Assembly (NCBI GenBank): GCA_034721895.1
Contig: JAYEND010000024.1
Location: forward strand, 1-56,002
Direction: 5' to 3'
DNA length: 56,002 nt
Origin: SZUA-451 sp034721895
Lineage (GTDB): Bacteria > Campylobacterota > Campylobacteria > Campylobacterales > Sulfurovaceae
Of the stretch, positions 26,123 through 33,587 are shown one piece after another. How positions within the stretch are numbered: position 1 is the stretch's first letter; each line of letters opens with the position of its first letter. The notes below the pieces were generated by a model that had not been told where the DNA came from, ran no database searches, and worked only from the letters and a program-made list of their open reading frames with translations. A program made the position numbers and the translations under genes.

Positions 26123-26896
26123 CTAAACCAATCGAATCAATCCATTCTCAATCATAACCATCCCCTCCAATTCAGCCTCATAGATACGTTCGCCAAAGCA
26201 TTCCAATGCCTCATCAAGTGTCGGAGATTTTTGGCAAAAATAAAAAAACTCATCTTTTGCCGCACCATCATCCACTGCCTGCCCAAACTGTGAAGCAAAG
26301 GCTTCGATATCATAAAGAGGCTCTGCCAATCCCTCTCTAAGCAGCTGATTGGTTCCACCGCTCTCATTCAGGTGATGAGGGAGCACATAGATCTTCTTTC
26401 CCATTTGAAGAGCATACTCGACACTCCGCATCGAACCACTTTTCTCGTCAGCCTCTGTCACGATCAGGAATTCTCCGAGTGCCACCACCAGTTCATTTCG
26501 TAAGACAAAACTCCATTGGGTCGCTTTGAAGTCAGGATCGAACTGACTCAGAGTCAAACCCTTCTTCTCTACCTCCTCGATCAATACCCTGTTGACGGCC
26601 GGATAGCGGATATCCAAGCCATTGGCCATCACTGCGATGGTATTTTCTGCTCCGGCTCCCTGATGGGCTATGGCATCAACCCCCATGGCAGCTCCACTGA
26701 CGATGCATACCCCTCTTCTTGCCAGGGCTTTGGCAAGCTCATAAGTGTATTGTCGGGTATAGGCTGAAGGTCTCCGTGTCCCTACCATAGAAACTTTCGG
26801 ACGATTCAGTAGTTCCAAACTGCCTTTACAATAGAGTTGATCCGGATACTTTTTCATCGACTCCAGCTCCGACACAGGGAAGTCAATCATTTCCAT
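26123..26896 (-). CDS. dprA: DNA processing protein DprA
   Basis: DprA loads RecA onto incoming single-stranded DNA during natural transformation. The Rossmann core is clear: VSMVGTRRPSAYTRQY, VCIVSGAAMGVDAIAHQGA, TIAVMANGLDIRYP, FLIVTEADEKSGSMRSVEYALQMGK and YVLPHHLNESGGTNQLLREG. At 257 residues it lacks N-terminal SAM-like extensions, as in Helicobacter and Campylobacter. In Campylobacter the order is ilvC, deacetylase, dprA, ruvX; here a 12-heme cytochrome gene lies between dprA and the deacetylase gene. The start is ATG at 26896 or, equally plausibly, at 26890. Confidence 0.95.
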   Translation of the reverse strand: MEMIDFPVSELESMKKYPDQLYCKGSLELLNRPKVSMVGTRRPSAYTRQYTYELAKALARRGVCIVSGAAMGVDAIAHQGAGAENTIAVMANGLDIRYPAVNRVLIEEVEKKGLTLSQFDPDFKATQWSFVLRNELVVALGEFLIVTEADEKSGSMRSVEYALQMGKKIYVLPHHLNESGGTNQLLREGLAEPLYDIEAFASQFGQAVDDGAAKDEFFYFCQKSPTLDEALECFGERIYEAELEGMVMIENGLIRLV

Positions 26897-27029
26897 TAGA
26901 AGAACTCCTAATTTTTACTCAATTTTAGCCATTTTTCCGTTACAGCATTCTGCATATGACATATTGACATAAAAAATTTGTCCATCGTCCTATTTAATAG
27001 AATATTTATAAAAAAGAGTATATTCTAAT

Positions 27030-27035
27030 TATAAT
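27030..27035 (+). promoter_or_regulatory. Possible -10 box for the 12-heme cytochrome gene
   Basis: TATAAT lies 22 bases before the ATG at 27058. An upstream GACA...TGTC inverted repeat (26966-26982) could be an operator. Either could be chance in this AT-rich gap. Confidence 0.35.
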
Positions 27036-27057
27036 TTTGCATGATACGAGGTTGCCT

Positions 27058-29520
27058 ATGAAAAAGACCCTGCTCACACTTTTGATACTTTCATCATTCT
27101 CCTTTGCAATGATGACTGATCCTGAGGCCAATAGTCAAAATGAAAACTATCCGGCAGAGAAAGTTTCGGAGAAAGTTTCAAATACTGCAACCACCAATAG
27201 CTGTATCGATTGCCATCAAGGGATAGAGCCCATCCGTGACCATCGTTCCAAGATGATGAGGGCGATATTCAGAAAAGCGGAGAAAGCCGGTGCCAAGGGC
27301 AACGACTGTGTCGTCTGCCATGGGGGGAGCCCGACAGAAAGCAAGAAAGAGAAAGCTCACAGCGGCACCCTCACATACTTCAAAGACCACAAAGGCCCCA
27401 AAGACTTTTATCCTTTCCCCGGCAGTCCCTGGATCAATGAAAATACCTGCGGAATGTGTCACCCTAAACAGGTTGCCGCACAGGAGAACAATCTCATGGC
27501 GACCGAACAGGGAAAGATCCACGGGGCACTTTGGGGATTTGGAGCCAAAGAGGGATACAAGCATACTTATACCAACTTTGGAGGAAAATCACCCGATCCA
27601 CATAAGCGACTCGGTACCAAAACTTACAAAAAATATATGGATGAACTCGCCAAACTCGAACCACAGGGATTCCCCAAAGAGACCAAAGAGCTCCCCCCTG
27701 CACCTACTGCCGATGAGATAGAGAAAGATCCGACACTCTCGGTCTATACTTATCTCAGGCAGGAGTGCCTACGATGCCATACCGGAGGAAAAGGGCGAAA
27801 AAGACGAGGAGACTACAGAGGGATCGGCTGTGCTTCCTGTCATGTCCCCTACTCAAATGCCGGACTCTATGAGGGAAAAGACAAAAGCATCTCCAAAAAA
27901 GAGGATGGGCATATGCTCGTCCATGCCATCCAGTCCTCCAGCAAAGTCAAGGTCAATGTCCATGATATCAACTACACAGGTATTCCGGTAGAGACTTGTA
28001 CAACCTGCCATAACCGTGGAAAGCGTATCGGTGTCTCTTATCAGGGACTGATGGAAACGGAGTATCAGGCGACTTTTGATGCGCAGGGCAACGGCCAGCC
28101 CAAACTCCATACCAAACGTTACCTGCACCTCACCGAAGATATCCACTACAAAAAAGGTATGCTTTGCCAGGATTGTCACACTTCCAACGATATGCATGGG
28201 GATGGGTTTTTCCGAGGAGCCAATCTCGGAGCAGTAGAGATAGAGTGTCAGGATTGTCACGGAACCACCGATAAATATCCCTGGGAACTACCTCTGGGAT
28301 ATTCGGATGAGTTTGCGACCAAACCCAAAACAGGCAAGGCGAGAGGAACCACCAAAACACTGGCATCTTATCTCAATCAGGGTGCTATCCCCGAAGAGAG
28401 AGGCGATGGTTTCCTCCTCTCTGCCCGTGGCAATCCAATGACCAAGGCAGTCAAGCAGGGGGATAAAGTCATTATGTATCTCGCCTCAGGCAAGAAGATC
28501 ACCATGGCACCACTCAAAGCATTGAAAAAAGAGGGTAAAATTTCCCAAGAGGGAATAATCGCGATGGATCAGATCCAGGCACATACCGATAAGCTTGAGT
28601 GCTACACCTGCCACGCTACCTGGGCACCGCAGTGCTATGGATGCCATGTCAAGATCGACTACTCTGACGGTAAACAGAACCCTGACTATCTCGCCGCCTC
28701 CAAGCATCATGTCAATGGCAAAACGGGTGAAGTTGATAGCCTCAAAGATTTCCTTGTTGATGGTAAAGTGACGGAGACACGATCCTATCTGCGATGGGAA
28801 GACCCGGCACTGAGTCAAAATGGCGAAGGTCGTGTATCACCTACGATTCCAGGGTGTCAGGTCACCCTCACTGTCATTGGCAAAGAGGGAAATGCCCTTC
28901 TTCAGAACCATATCTTCAAAATCCCCAACGCAGAGGGTGCAGGCAAAGAGGGTATCAACTCCATCACAATGTCTCCGGTGCAGCCGCATACCGTGAGTAA
29001 AAAATCACGAGAATGTGAAAGCTGTCATACCAGTGCAAAAGCGATGGGATATGGGATCAACGGCGGTAAATACTTTTCCGATCAAACGAAAACAACTATC
29101 GTTGACCTCATGACGGCGGACCGGAAGGTATTGCCTCGTGGAGTCGATGAACAGATCCCGGCAATACCCAACCTCAAACATGACTACTCGGTACTGATCG
29201 ACGAAAATGGTACACAGGTGCAAACAGTAGGGAACCATTGGAAACTCTCTCAGGCACTGGATAATGAAACACGGGCAAAATTAGATAGACGGGGAATGTG
29301 CCTAAGCTGCCACCAGAGCATACCTGAAGGAAATCTGGCAGTATCTGCCATGACCCACGCGGCTCAAATGGCTGGCATAAAAATTGACAGAAAGATGCAT
29401 AGCGATATTTTGCACAAACTTTTAAATATAGGTGCCTGGGTACAGGTTCTGGGCGGATTGTTATTTGGCGGAGCAATCGTCTACTGGCTGATGAAACGAC
29501 GAAGAAAGAAGAGGGGATAA
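27058..29520 (+). CDS. Membrane-anchored periplasmic 12-heme cytochrome c
   Basis: The protein has a signal peptide (MKKTLLTLLILSSFSFA), 12 CXXCH heme-binding motifs between residues 49 and 752 (CIDCH, CVVCH, CGMCH, CLRCH, CASCH, CTTCH, CQDCH twice, CYTCH, CYGCH, CESCH, CLSCH) and one C-terminal membrane helix (WVQVLGGLLFGGAIVYWLM) with a basic tail, so the heme domain faces the periplasm. No catalytic signature of NrfA, octaheme reductases or hydroxylamine oxidoreductase was recognised. No electron-transfer partner gene is adjacent. The ATG at 27058 follows GAGG; the in-frame ATG at 27037 is less likely. It is probably an electron-transfer or reductase subunit; the substrate is unknown. Confidence 0.93.
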   Translation: MKKTLLTLLILSSFSFAMMTDPEANSQNENYPAEKVSEKVSNTATTNSCIDCHQGIEPIRDHRSKMMRAIFRKAEKAGAKGNDCVVCHGGSPTESKKEKAHSGTLTYFKDHKGPKDFYPFPGSPWINENTCGMCHPKQVAAQENNLMATEQGKIHGALWGFGAKEGYKHTYTNFGGKSPDPHKRLGTKTYKKYMDELAKLEPQGFPKETKELPPAPTADEIEKDPTLSVYTYLRQECLRCHTGGKGRKRRGDYRGIGCASCHVPYSNAGLYEGKDKSISKKEDGHMLVHAIQSSSKVKVNVHDINYTGIPVETCTTCHNRGKRIGVSYQGLMETEYQATFDAQGNGQPKLHTKRYLHLTEDIHYKKGMLCQDCHTSNDMHGDGFFRGANLGAVEIECQDCHGTTDKYPWELPLGYSDEFATKPKTGKARGTTKTLASYLNQGAIPEERGDGFLLSARGNPMTKAVKQGDKVIMYLASGKKITMAPLKALKKEGKISQEGIIAMDQIQAHTDKLECYTCHATWAPQCYGCHVKIDYSDGKQNPDYLAASKHHVNGKTGEVDSLKDFLVDGKVTETRSYLRWEDPALSQNGEGRVSPTIPGCQVTLTVIGKEGNALLQNHIFKIPNAEGAGKEGINSITMSPVQPHTVSKKSRECESCHTSAKAMGYGINGGKYFSDQTKTTIVDLMTADRKVLPRGVDEQIPAIPNLKHDYSVLIDENGTQVQTVGNHWKLSQALDNETRAKLDRRGMCLSCHQSIPEGNLAVSAMTHAAQMAGIKIDRKMHSDILHKLLNIGAWVQVLGGLLFGGAIVYWLMKRRRKKRG

Positions 29521-29532
29521 AAGTCTATCTCT

Positions 29533-30660
29533 TCAGTGTCGTAATAACTCATCAAGATAGACCACATCCACTGCACTCAGAATATCTTCCGAGTTCTTCA
29601 AAGTTTTGAATGTCATCGAATGAGGATGCCCGATCGCAACAGCATAGCCTTGTTTTTTTGCTTTTTTGACTGCAAGCTTCAGCTGTTTTCGTATCGCGGC
29701 AAACTCTTGAACATTATCGATAAAAACATCACGATGGAGATAGAAGTCACCATATGCTCTGGCCACCTTTTTCCCCTTGGTCTTCGAACTGGTGCGACTA
29801 TCAACAAAGATAAACCCCTCTTCTTTCAGGATACCATAAACCGTATGCAAGGCACGGTAATCCGAAGTGAATACACTTCCCGTATGATTGTTGATATAAA
29901 CACAGGAGGGAAACCATTTTCTCAGATCTTTGACTCTCGATCGCATCTTCTCTTCCGTGTCGTTGACCCTTAGAGTATTAAACATCGCGTATTTGGGGTA
30001 ATTGCCCGCTTCCATCGGAAAATGGATCATATAATGTTTGAGATTTTTTGCCATCTTGGCAGTTGATCGCAAACGTTTAGAGGGAGGGAAGATCGAGGGA
30101 GTTAATTTGATAGGTACGGCAAGGATCCTTTTCAATTGCCCGGGAGTCGCAACATCATCGATGATAATCACCAGCCTGGCTCGACTTTTCTTATTCGTAA
30201 CCGGTGCTTTGACAGGAATACCTACCGTTTTGACCGGCTTGGAAAGCTTGGCAGTCTCCATAGCTTTACTCTCATTCTTTTCTGCCGACTTTTTTGCCTT
30301 GGCTTTGTGCTGTTCCCTGATCAACTCCCCGATTGCCCCAAGATCATCTTCTTCGGCCACAACTTTTTTGGACTCAGCTGATGCTGTAGTCTTTACGGGT
30401 ATCTTATCATTCAGGACCAGGGCCATTGGCTTATACGGATTTTCTTTTTCAGCTGTTTGCGACATAGTATGTTGACCAAAATAGTACCCGGCTCCGCCTA
30501 TAACGACAAGCACCATTAATAACAAAGCAATTAGAATATCTCTCCTTGTCCTACTGCCTTTTTTTTTCTTTCTCGATACAGTTTTTCTTGTGCCGGCTTT
30601 TTTAGAAGGAACTTTTTGGTTTGTTTTCTTTGTGGAACGCTTGCTTGATTGAGGAGCCAT
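29533..30660 (-). CDS. Divergent polysaccharide deacetylase (YibQ family)
   Basis: The C-terminal 210 residues match the divergent polysaccharide deacetylase family: RLVIIIDDVATPGQLKRIL, LTPSIFPPSKR, YMIHFPMEAGNYP, YINNHTGSVFTSD, FIFVDSRTSSKT and AVAIGHPHSMTFKTL. The family relates to chitin/peptidoglycan deacetylases but its substrate is unproven. An N-terminal basic cytoplasmic segment, one membrane helix (ILIALLLMVLVVIGGAGYYFG) and a low-complexity linker of about 90 residues precede it. The 3' end is 12 bases from the convergent cytochrome gene. Confidence 0.87.
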   Translation of the reverse strand: MAPQSSKRSTKKTNQKVPSKKAGTRKTVSRKKKKGSRTRRDILIALLLMVLVVIGGAGYYFGQHTMSQTAEKENPYKPMALVLNDKIPVKTTASAESKKVVAEEDDLGAIGELIREQHKAKAKKSAEKNESKAMETAKLSKPVKTVGIPVKAPVTNKKSRARLVIIIDDVATPGQLKRILAVPIKLTPSIFPPSKRLRSTAKMAKNLKHYMIHFPMEAGNYPKYAMFNTLRVNDTEEKMRSRVKDLRKWFPSCVYINNHTGSVFTSDYRALHTVYGILKEEGFIFVDSRTSSKTKGKKVARAYGDFYLHRDVFIDNVQEFAAIRKQLKLAVKKAKKQGYAVAIGHPHSMTFKTLKNSEDILSAVDVVYLDELLRH

Positions 30661-30737
30661 CTGATTCGCTTATTTTAATTTGGATGATTTTAGCACAATA
30701 GGATTAAAAATATTCGAAAAAATCAAATTGGCTTGGG

Positions 30738-30839
30738 TTTTTGTTGAGTTGTGCTTAGATTTGGATGTTTGAGTAAGGGAGGCTACTGCAGTAGCTAACC
30801 GCACCCAACATTCAAAGATGAGTGCAAATCAACAAAAAG
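30738..30839. repeat. Imperfect inverted repeat of about 100 bp between ilvC and the deacetylase gene
   Basis: Two arms of about 49 bases meet at the perfect palindrome GCTACTGCAGTAGC (30782-30795). The outer 10 bases (TTTTTGTTGA / TCAACAAAAA) match exactly, and about 33 of 49 positions match overall. Four more positions would be G-U pairs only if the plus strand is transcribed. It begins right at the ilvC stop. It could be a terminator, a miniature mobile element, or a structured RNA. Confidence 0.6.
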
Positions 30840-30840
30840 A

Positions 30841-31866
30841 TTAGTTAGTATCCTGGTCTACGATTTTATTTTTTGATATCCACGGCATCATCTCTCTGAG
30901 CTTCACACCGGTTTGCTCTATTTTGGAAGCTCTGGCATTTGCTCTTTCAGCATTCATTCTTGGGTATCCTGCCTGACCTTCAAGGATAAAGTCTTTTGCA
31001 AATTGACCATCCTGGATCTCCTTGAGGATCTCTTTCATTGCCGCTTTTGACTCGTCGTTGATAACGCGTTTACCGGAAACGTAATCACCATACTCAGCCG
31101 TATTGGAGATAGAATATCTCATATCGGCAATTCCGCCTTCGAACATAAGGTCAACGATGAGTTTAAGTTCATGAAGGCACTCAAAGTAAGCAAGTTCCGG
31201 AGCATAACCGGCTTCAGTTAGTGTTTCAAATCCTGCTTGGACCAATGAAGTAGCTCCGCCACACAAAACTGCCTGCTCTCCGAAAAGGTCTGTCTCTGTT
31301 TCGTCTTTAAAAGTAGTTTCGATAATTGCAGTTCTACCCCCACCGATTGCAGATGCATAAGAAAGAGCCAACTCTTTTGTTGTACCGCTCGGATCTTGGC
31401 CGACAGCAATAAGATCCGGGATTCCCCCGCCTCTGACAAACTCAGAACGTACAGTATGGCCTGGAGCTTTTGGAGCGATCATTGTTACATTGATATTTGC
31501 TGCCGGATGAATTCTTCCATAATGGATGTTAAAACCATGGCCAAAAGCGATAGTAGCGCCATCTTTTAAGTTCGGGGCTATTTCATTTGCATAGATCTCT
31601 GCCTGATTTTCATCCGGAAGTAAAATCATAACGACGTCTGCTTTGGCTGTTGCTTCGGCTACCGTAAGCACTTCAAAGTTTTTAGCTGCTGCTTTATCCC
31701 AGGATGAACCATCTTTTCTAAGACCAACAACAACAGTTACGCCACTGTCTCTCAGGTTTTCCGCATGTGCATGCCCCTGGCTACCGAAACCGATCATTGC
31801 TACGGTTTTTGACTTGATGATACTTAGATCACAATCTTTGTCATAATATACATTTAAATCTGCCAT
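30841..31866 (-). CDS. ilvC: Ketol-acid reductoisomerase IlvC (class I)
   Basis: IlvC carries out the second step of valine, leucine and isoleucine synthesis. The NADPH-binding loop IGFGSQGHAHAENLRDSG is near residues 26-43, and GHTVRSEF, DETETDLFGEQAVLCGG with metal-binding acidic residues and AYFECLHELKLIVDL follow. At 341 residues it is a short class I enzyme. Promoter TATAAT lies at 31898-31903 on the minus strand. Confidence 0.97.
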   Translation of the reverse strand: MADLNVYYDKDCDLSIIKSKTVAMIGFGSQGHAHAENLRDSGVTVVVGLRKDGSSWDKAAAKNFEVLTVAEATAKADVVMILLPDENQAEIYANEIAPNLKDGATIAFGHGFNIHYGRIHPAANINVTMIAPKAPGHTVRSEFVRGGGIPDLIAVGQDPSGTTKELALSYASAIGGGRTAIIETTFKDETETDLFGEQAVLCGGATSLVQAGFETLTEAGYAPELAYFECLHELKLIVDLMFEGGIADMRYSISNTAEYGDYVSGKRVINDESKAAMKEILKEIQDGQFAKDFILEGQAGYPRMNAERANARASKIEQTGVKLREMMPWISKNKIVDQDTN

Positions 31867-31897
31867 CGTTTATCCTTGATGTATAAAAATTTTCGCG

Positions 31898-31903
31898 ATT
31901 ATA
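31898..31903 (-). promoter_or_regulatory. -10 box for ilvC
   Basis: The minus strand reads AGGATATAATCGCG, with TATAAT 31 bases before the ilvC ATG. RBS-like AAGGAT is placed correctly downstream. Confidence 0.55.
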
Positions 31904-31946
31904 TCCTAATCTTTCTTATTGGCTTATTATCCTAAGATTGCTGCGA

Positions 31947-31952
31947 TAGAAT
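31947..31952 (+). promoter_or_regulatory. -10 box for nfeD-SPFH
   Basis: GCTGCGATAGAATTAAAG contains TAGAAT 31 bases before the NfeD ATG, on the opposite strand from the ilvC promoter in a 117-base divergent region. Confidence 0.45.
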
Positions 31953-31983
31953 TAAAGCAGATAAATCTTTTGGAGTATTAACT

Positions 31984-32445
31984 ATGATAGAGTTTTTGAA
32001 TGATTCGGTTGTTTGGTGGCACTGGATCATTGTCGGTTTATTACTGATAATTTTGGAGATTAGTACCGGTACATTTATCACACTTGGATTAGGGATTGCA
32101 GCTGTTCTTGTCGGTCTTATCGATCTTGTCGTACCTATGGGATTCACCATTCAGCTACTGGTCTGGATCATTCTCTCGATCATCCTTATCACTGCACTTT
32201 TCAAATGGTTCAAAACACAGCCCACTGTTTCTGACAGCGGACAATCAAACTACCGTTTTGATACTCCGGGCACTGTCACTCAGGTTATCCGCCCCCACCA
32301 AAGAGGCAAAGTCATGTTTGACAGTCCTGTTTTGGGAAATACAGACTGGTACGCCACCTCAGATCATGAACTCGCAGAAGGTACACGTGTTCAGATCATC
32401 GAAGTCAATGGGCAGCTCATCGAAGTCGCCCCGGTCAACAATTAA
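31984..32445 (+). CDS. NfeD-like membrane protein
   Basis: The 153-residue protein has two or three N-terminal membrane helices (WWHWIIVGLLLIILEISTG; LVWIILSIILITALF) and a C-terminal OB-fold of the NfeD type (GTVTQVIRPHQRGKVMF, LAEGTRVQIIEVNGQLIEV). Short NfeD proteins partner with SPFH/stomatin-like proteins in membrane microdomains, and the next gene encodes one. The ATG follows a GGAG RBS. Confidence 0.88.
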   Translation: MIEFLNDSVVWWHWIIVGLLLIILEISTGTFITLGLGIAAVLVGLIDLVVPMGFTIQLLVWIILSIILITALFKWFKTQPTVSDSGQSNYRFDTPGTVTQVIRPHQRGKVMFDSPVLGNTDWYATSDHELAEGTRVQIIEVNGQLIEVAPVNN

Positions 32446-32457
32446 AAGGAGAAATCA

Positions 32458-33318
32458 ATGGAAGCACCATTAATGATACTGCTCATACTGGCAGCCGGAG
32501 TCGTCATTACCCTCTACAAAGGGATCAACATCGTCCCTCAGGGGGAAGAGTGGGTCGTCGAAAGACTGGGTAAATTCAGCCGCACCCTCAAGCCGGGTCT
32601 CAATATCATCCTTCCCTATATCGAACATGTCCGTACGCGTGTTTCGACAAGAGATATCATACTTGATATTCCCCAGCAGGAGGTGATCACCAAAGATAAC
32701 GCCGTTATTCTCACCAATGCCGTCGCCTTTGTTCGTGTCACCAAGCCGGAAGATGCCATCTATGGCGTTGAAAATTTCAAAATGGCGATACAGCAGCTGA
32801 TCATGACAACACTGCGTTCAATTCTGGGAGAGATGAAACTTGATGAAGCCCTCTCAAACCGGGAGCAGATCAAAACAAAACTTAAAAATCAAATCATCGA
32901 CGATGTCGCCGACTGGGGTGTCACTGTCAAATCAGTCGAGATTCAGGACATCAGCCCAAGTCCGTCCATGCAGGAAGCGATGGAACAACAGGCTGCAGCA
33001 GAACGTGAACGGAGAGCCGTTGAAACCATGGCAGAAGGTAAAAAAAATGCCGCCATTCTCGAAGCAGACGGGAAACTGGCAGCGGCAGAACGCGAAGCCA
33101 AAGCCCAGATCGCTCTTGCCAATGCCTCAGCCGAAGCGATCGGAAAAATTTCAAACTCCATAGGAGGACAGGAACTCCCTGCCATGTTCCTCCTGGGTGA
33201 CCGCTATATCAATTCACTCGAAAAGATCAGCCAAAGCAACAACTCAAAGTTTGTCATCTACCCCGCTGATTTGCAAAGTTCGATCAAAGGGATGCTGGGG
33301 AATGCCTTTAAGAAGTAG
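32458..33318 (+). CDS. SPFH/stomatin-like (QmcA/paraslipin-type) protein
   Basis: An N-terminal membrane anchor (MILLILAAGVVITLYKG) precedes an SPFH domain with classical segments VPQGEEWVVERLGKFSRTL, KPGLNIILPYIE, DIPQQEVITKDNA and LRSILGEMKLDEAL, then a long Ala/Glu-rich coil (EQQAAAERERRAVETMAEGK). The family scaffolds membrane microdomains and modulates membrane proteases. It is 12 bases after nfeD, preceded by AAAGGAGAAA. At 286 residues it is a normal length. Confidence 0.93.
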   Translation: MEAPLMILLILAAGVVITLYKGINIVPQGEEWVVERLGKFSRTLKPGLNIILPYIEHVRTRVSTRDIILDIPQQEVITKDNAVILTNAVAFVRVTKPEDAIYGVENFKMAIQQLIMTTLRSILGEMKLDEALSNREQIKTKLKNQIIDDVADWGVTVKSVEIQDISPSPSMQEAMEQQAAAERERRAVETMAEGKKNAAILEADGKLAAAEREAKAQIALANASAEAIGKISNSIGGQELPAMFLLGDRYINSLEKISQSNNSKFVIYPADLQSSIKGMLGNAFKK

Positions 33319-33327
33319 GATTTTGCT

Positions 33328-33375
33328 GCTTTAATGATATTTGCAGATCGGGGTATCTTCACCCCGAATTAAAGC
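33328..33375. terminator. Nested hairpin after the SPFH gene
   Basis: TCGGGGT-ATCTTC-ACCCCGA (33348-33367) is a 7-bp GC-rich hairpin, flanked by a second matching pair GCTTTAAT (33328-33335) and ATTAAAGC (33368-33375). No T-tract follows on the plus strand. It probably ends the nfeD-SPFH transcript; its outer arm abuts the PIN-domain remnant. Confidence 0.5.
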
Positions 33376-33530
33376 TATACAATAAACAAAAACTCTTCAG
33401 GTGTCAAAATTTTTACAGTAGCCTTGCCTTTAAAATCTTTCACATTACGTGTTATGAAATATTCACAGCGCCTTGCATAGTCATTTTGCTTTTTTAGAGT
33501 TAATGGAAAATATATAGTTATTAAAAACAT
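33375..33530 (-). pseudogene. C-terminal remnant of a PIN-domain (VapC-like) toxin
   Basis: The minus-strand frame from ATG at 33530 encodes 51 residues. Residues from about 17 onward read NDYARRCEYFITRNVKDF then ILTPEEFL, the typical end of PIN-domain nucleases, where the Asp in NxxDF is an active-site residue. The N-terminal two thirds, with the first catalytic acidic residues, are absent, and no antitoxin gene is found. The upstream part of the frame (MFLITIYFPLTLKKQ) looks like unrelated sequence joined to the remnant. It is a decayed toxin-antitoxin locus. Confidence 0.7.
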
Positions 33531-33557
33531 AACAATTATTTCTTAAAGTATACTTGC

Positions 33558-33563
33558 TAGAAT
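33558..33563 (+). promoter_or_regulatory. -10 box for the WD40 protein gene
   Basis: ACTTGCTAGAATTG has an extended TGC-TAGAAT -10 box 24 bases before the ATG at 33588, the same form as the tatB promoter. Confidence 0.5.
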
Positions 33564-33587
33564 TGATTAAAAAAATTTAAGGCTTCC

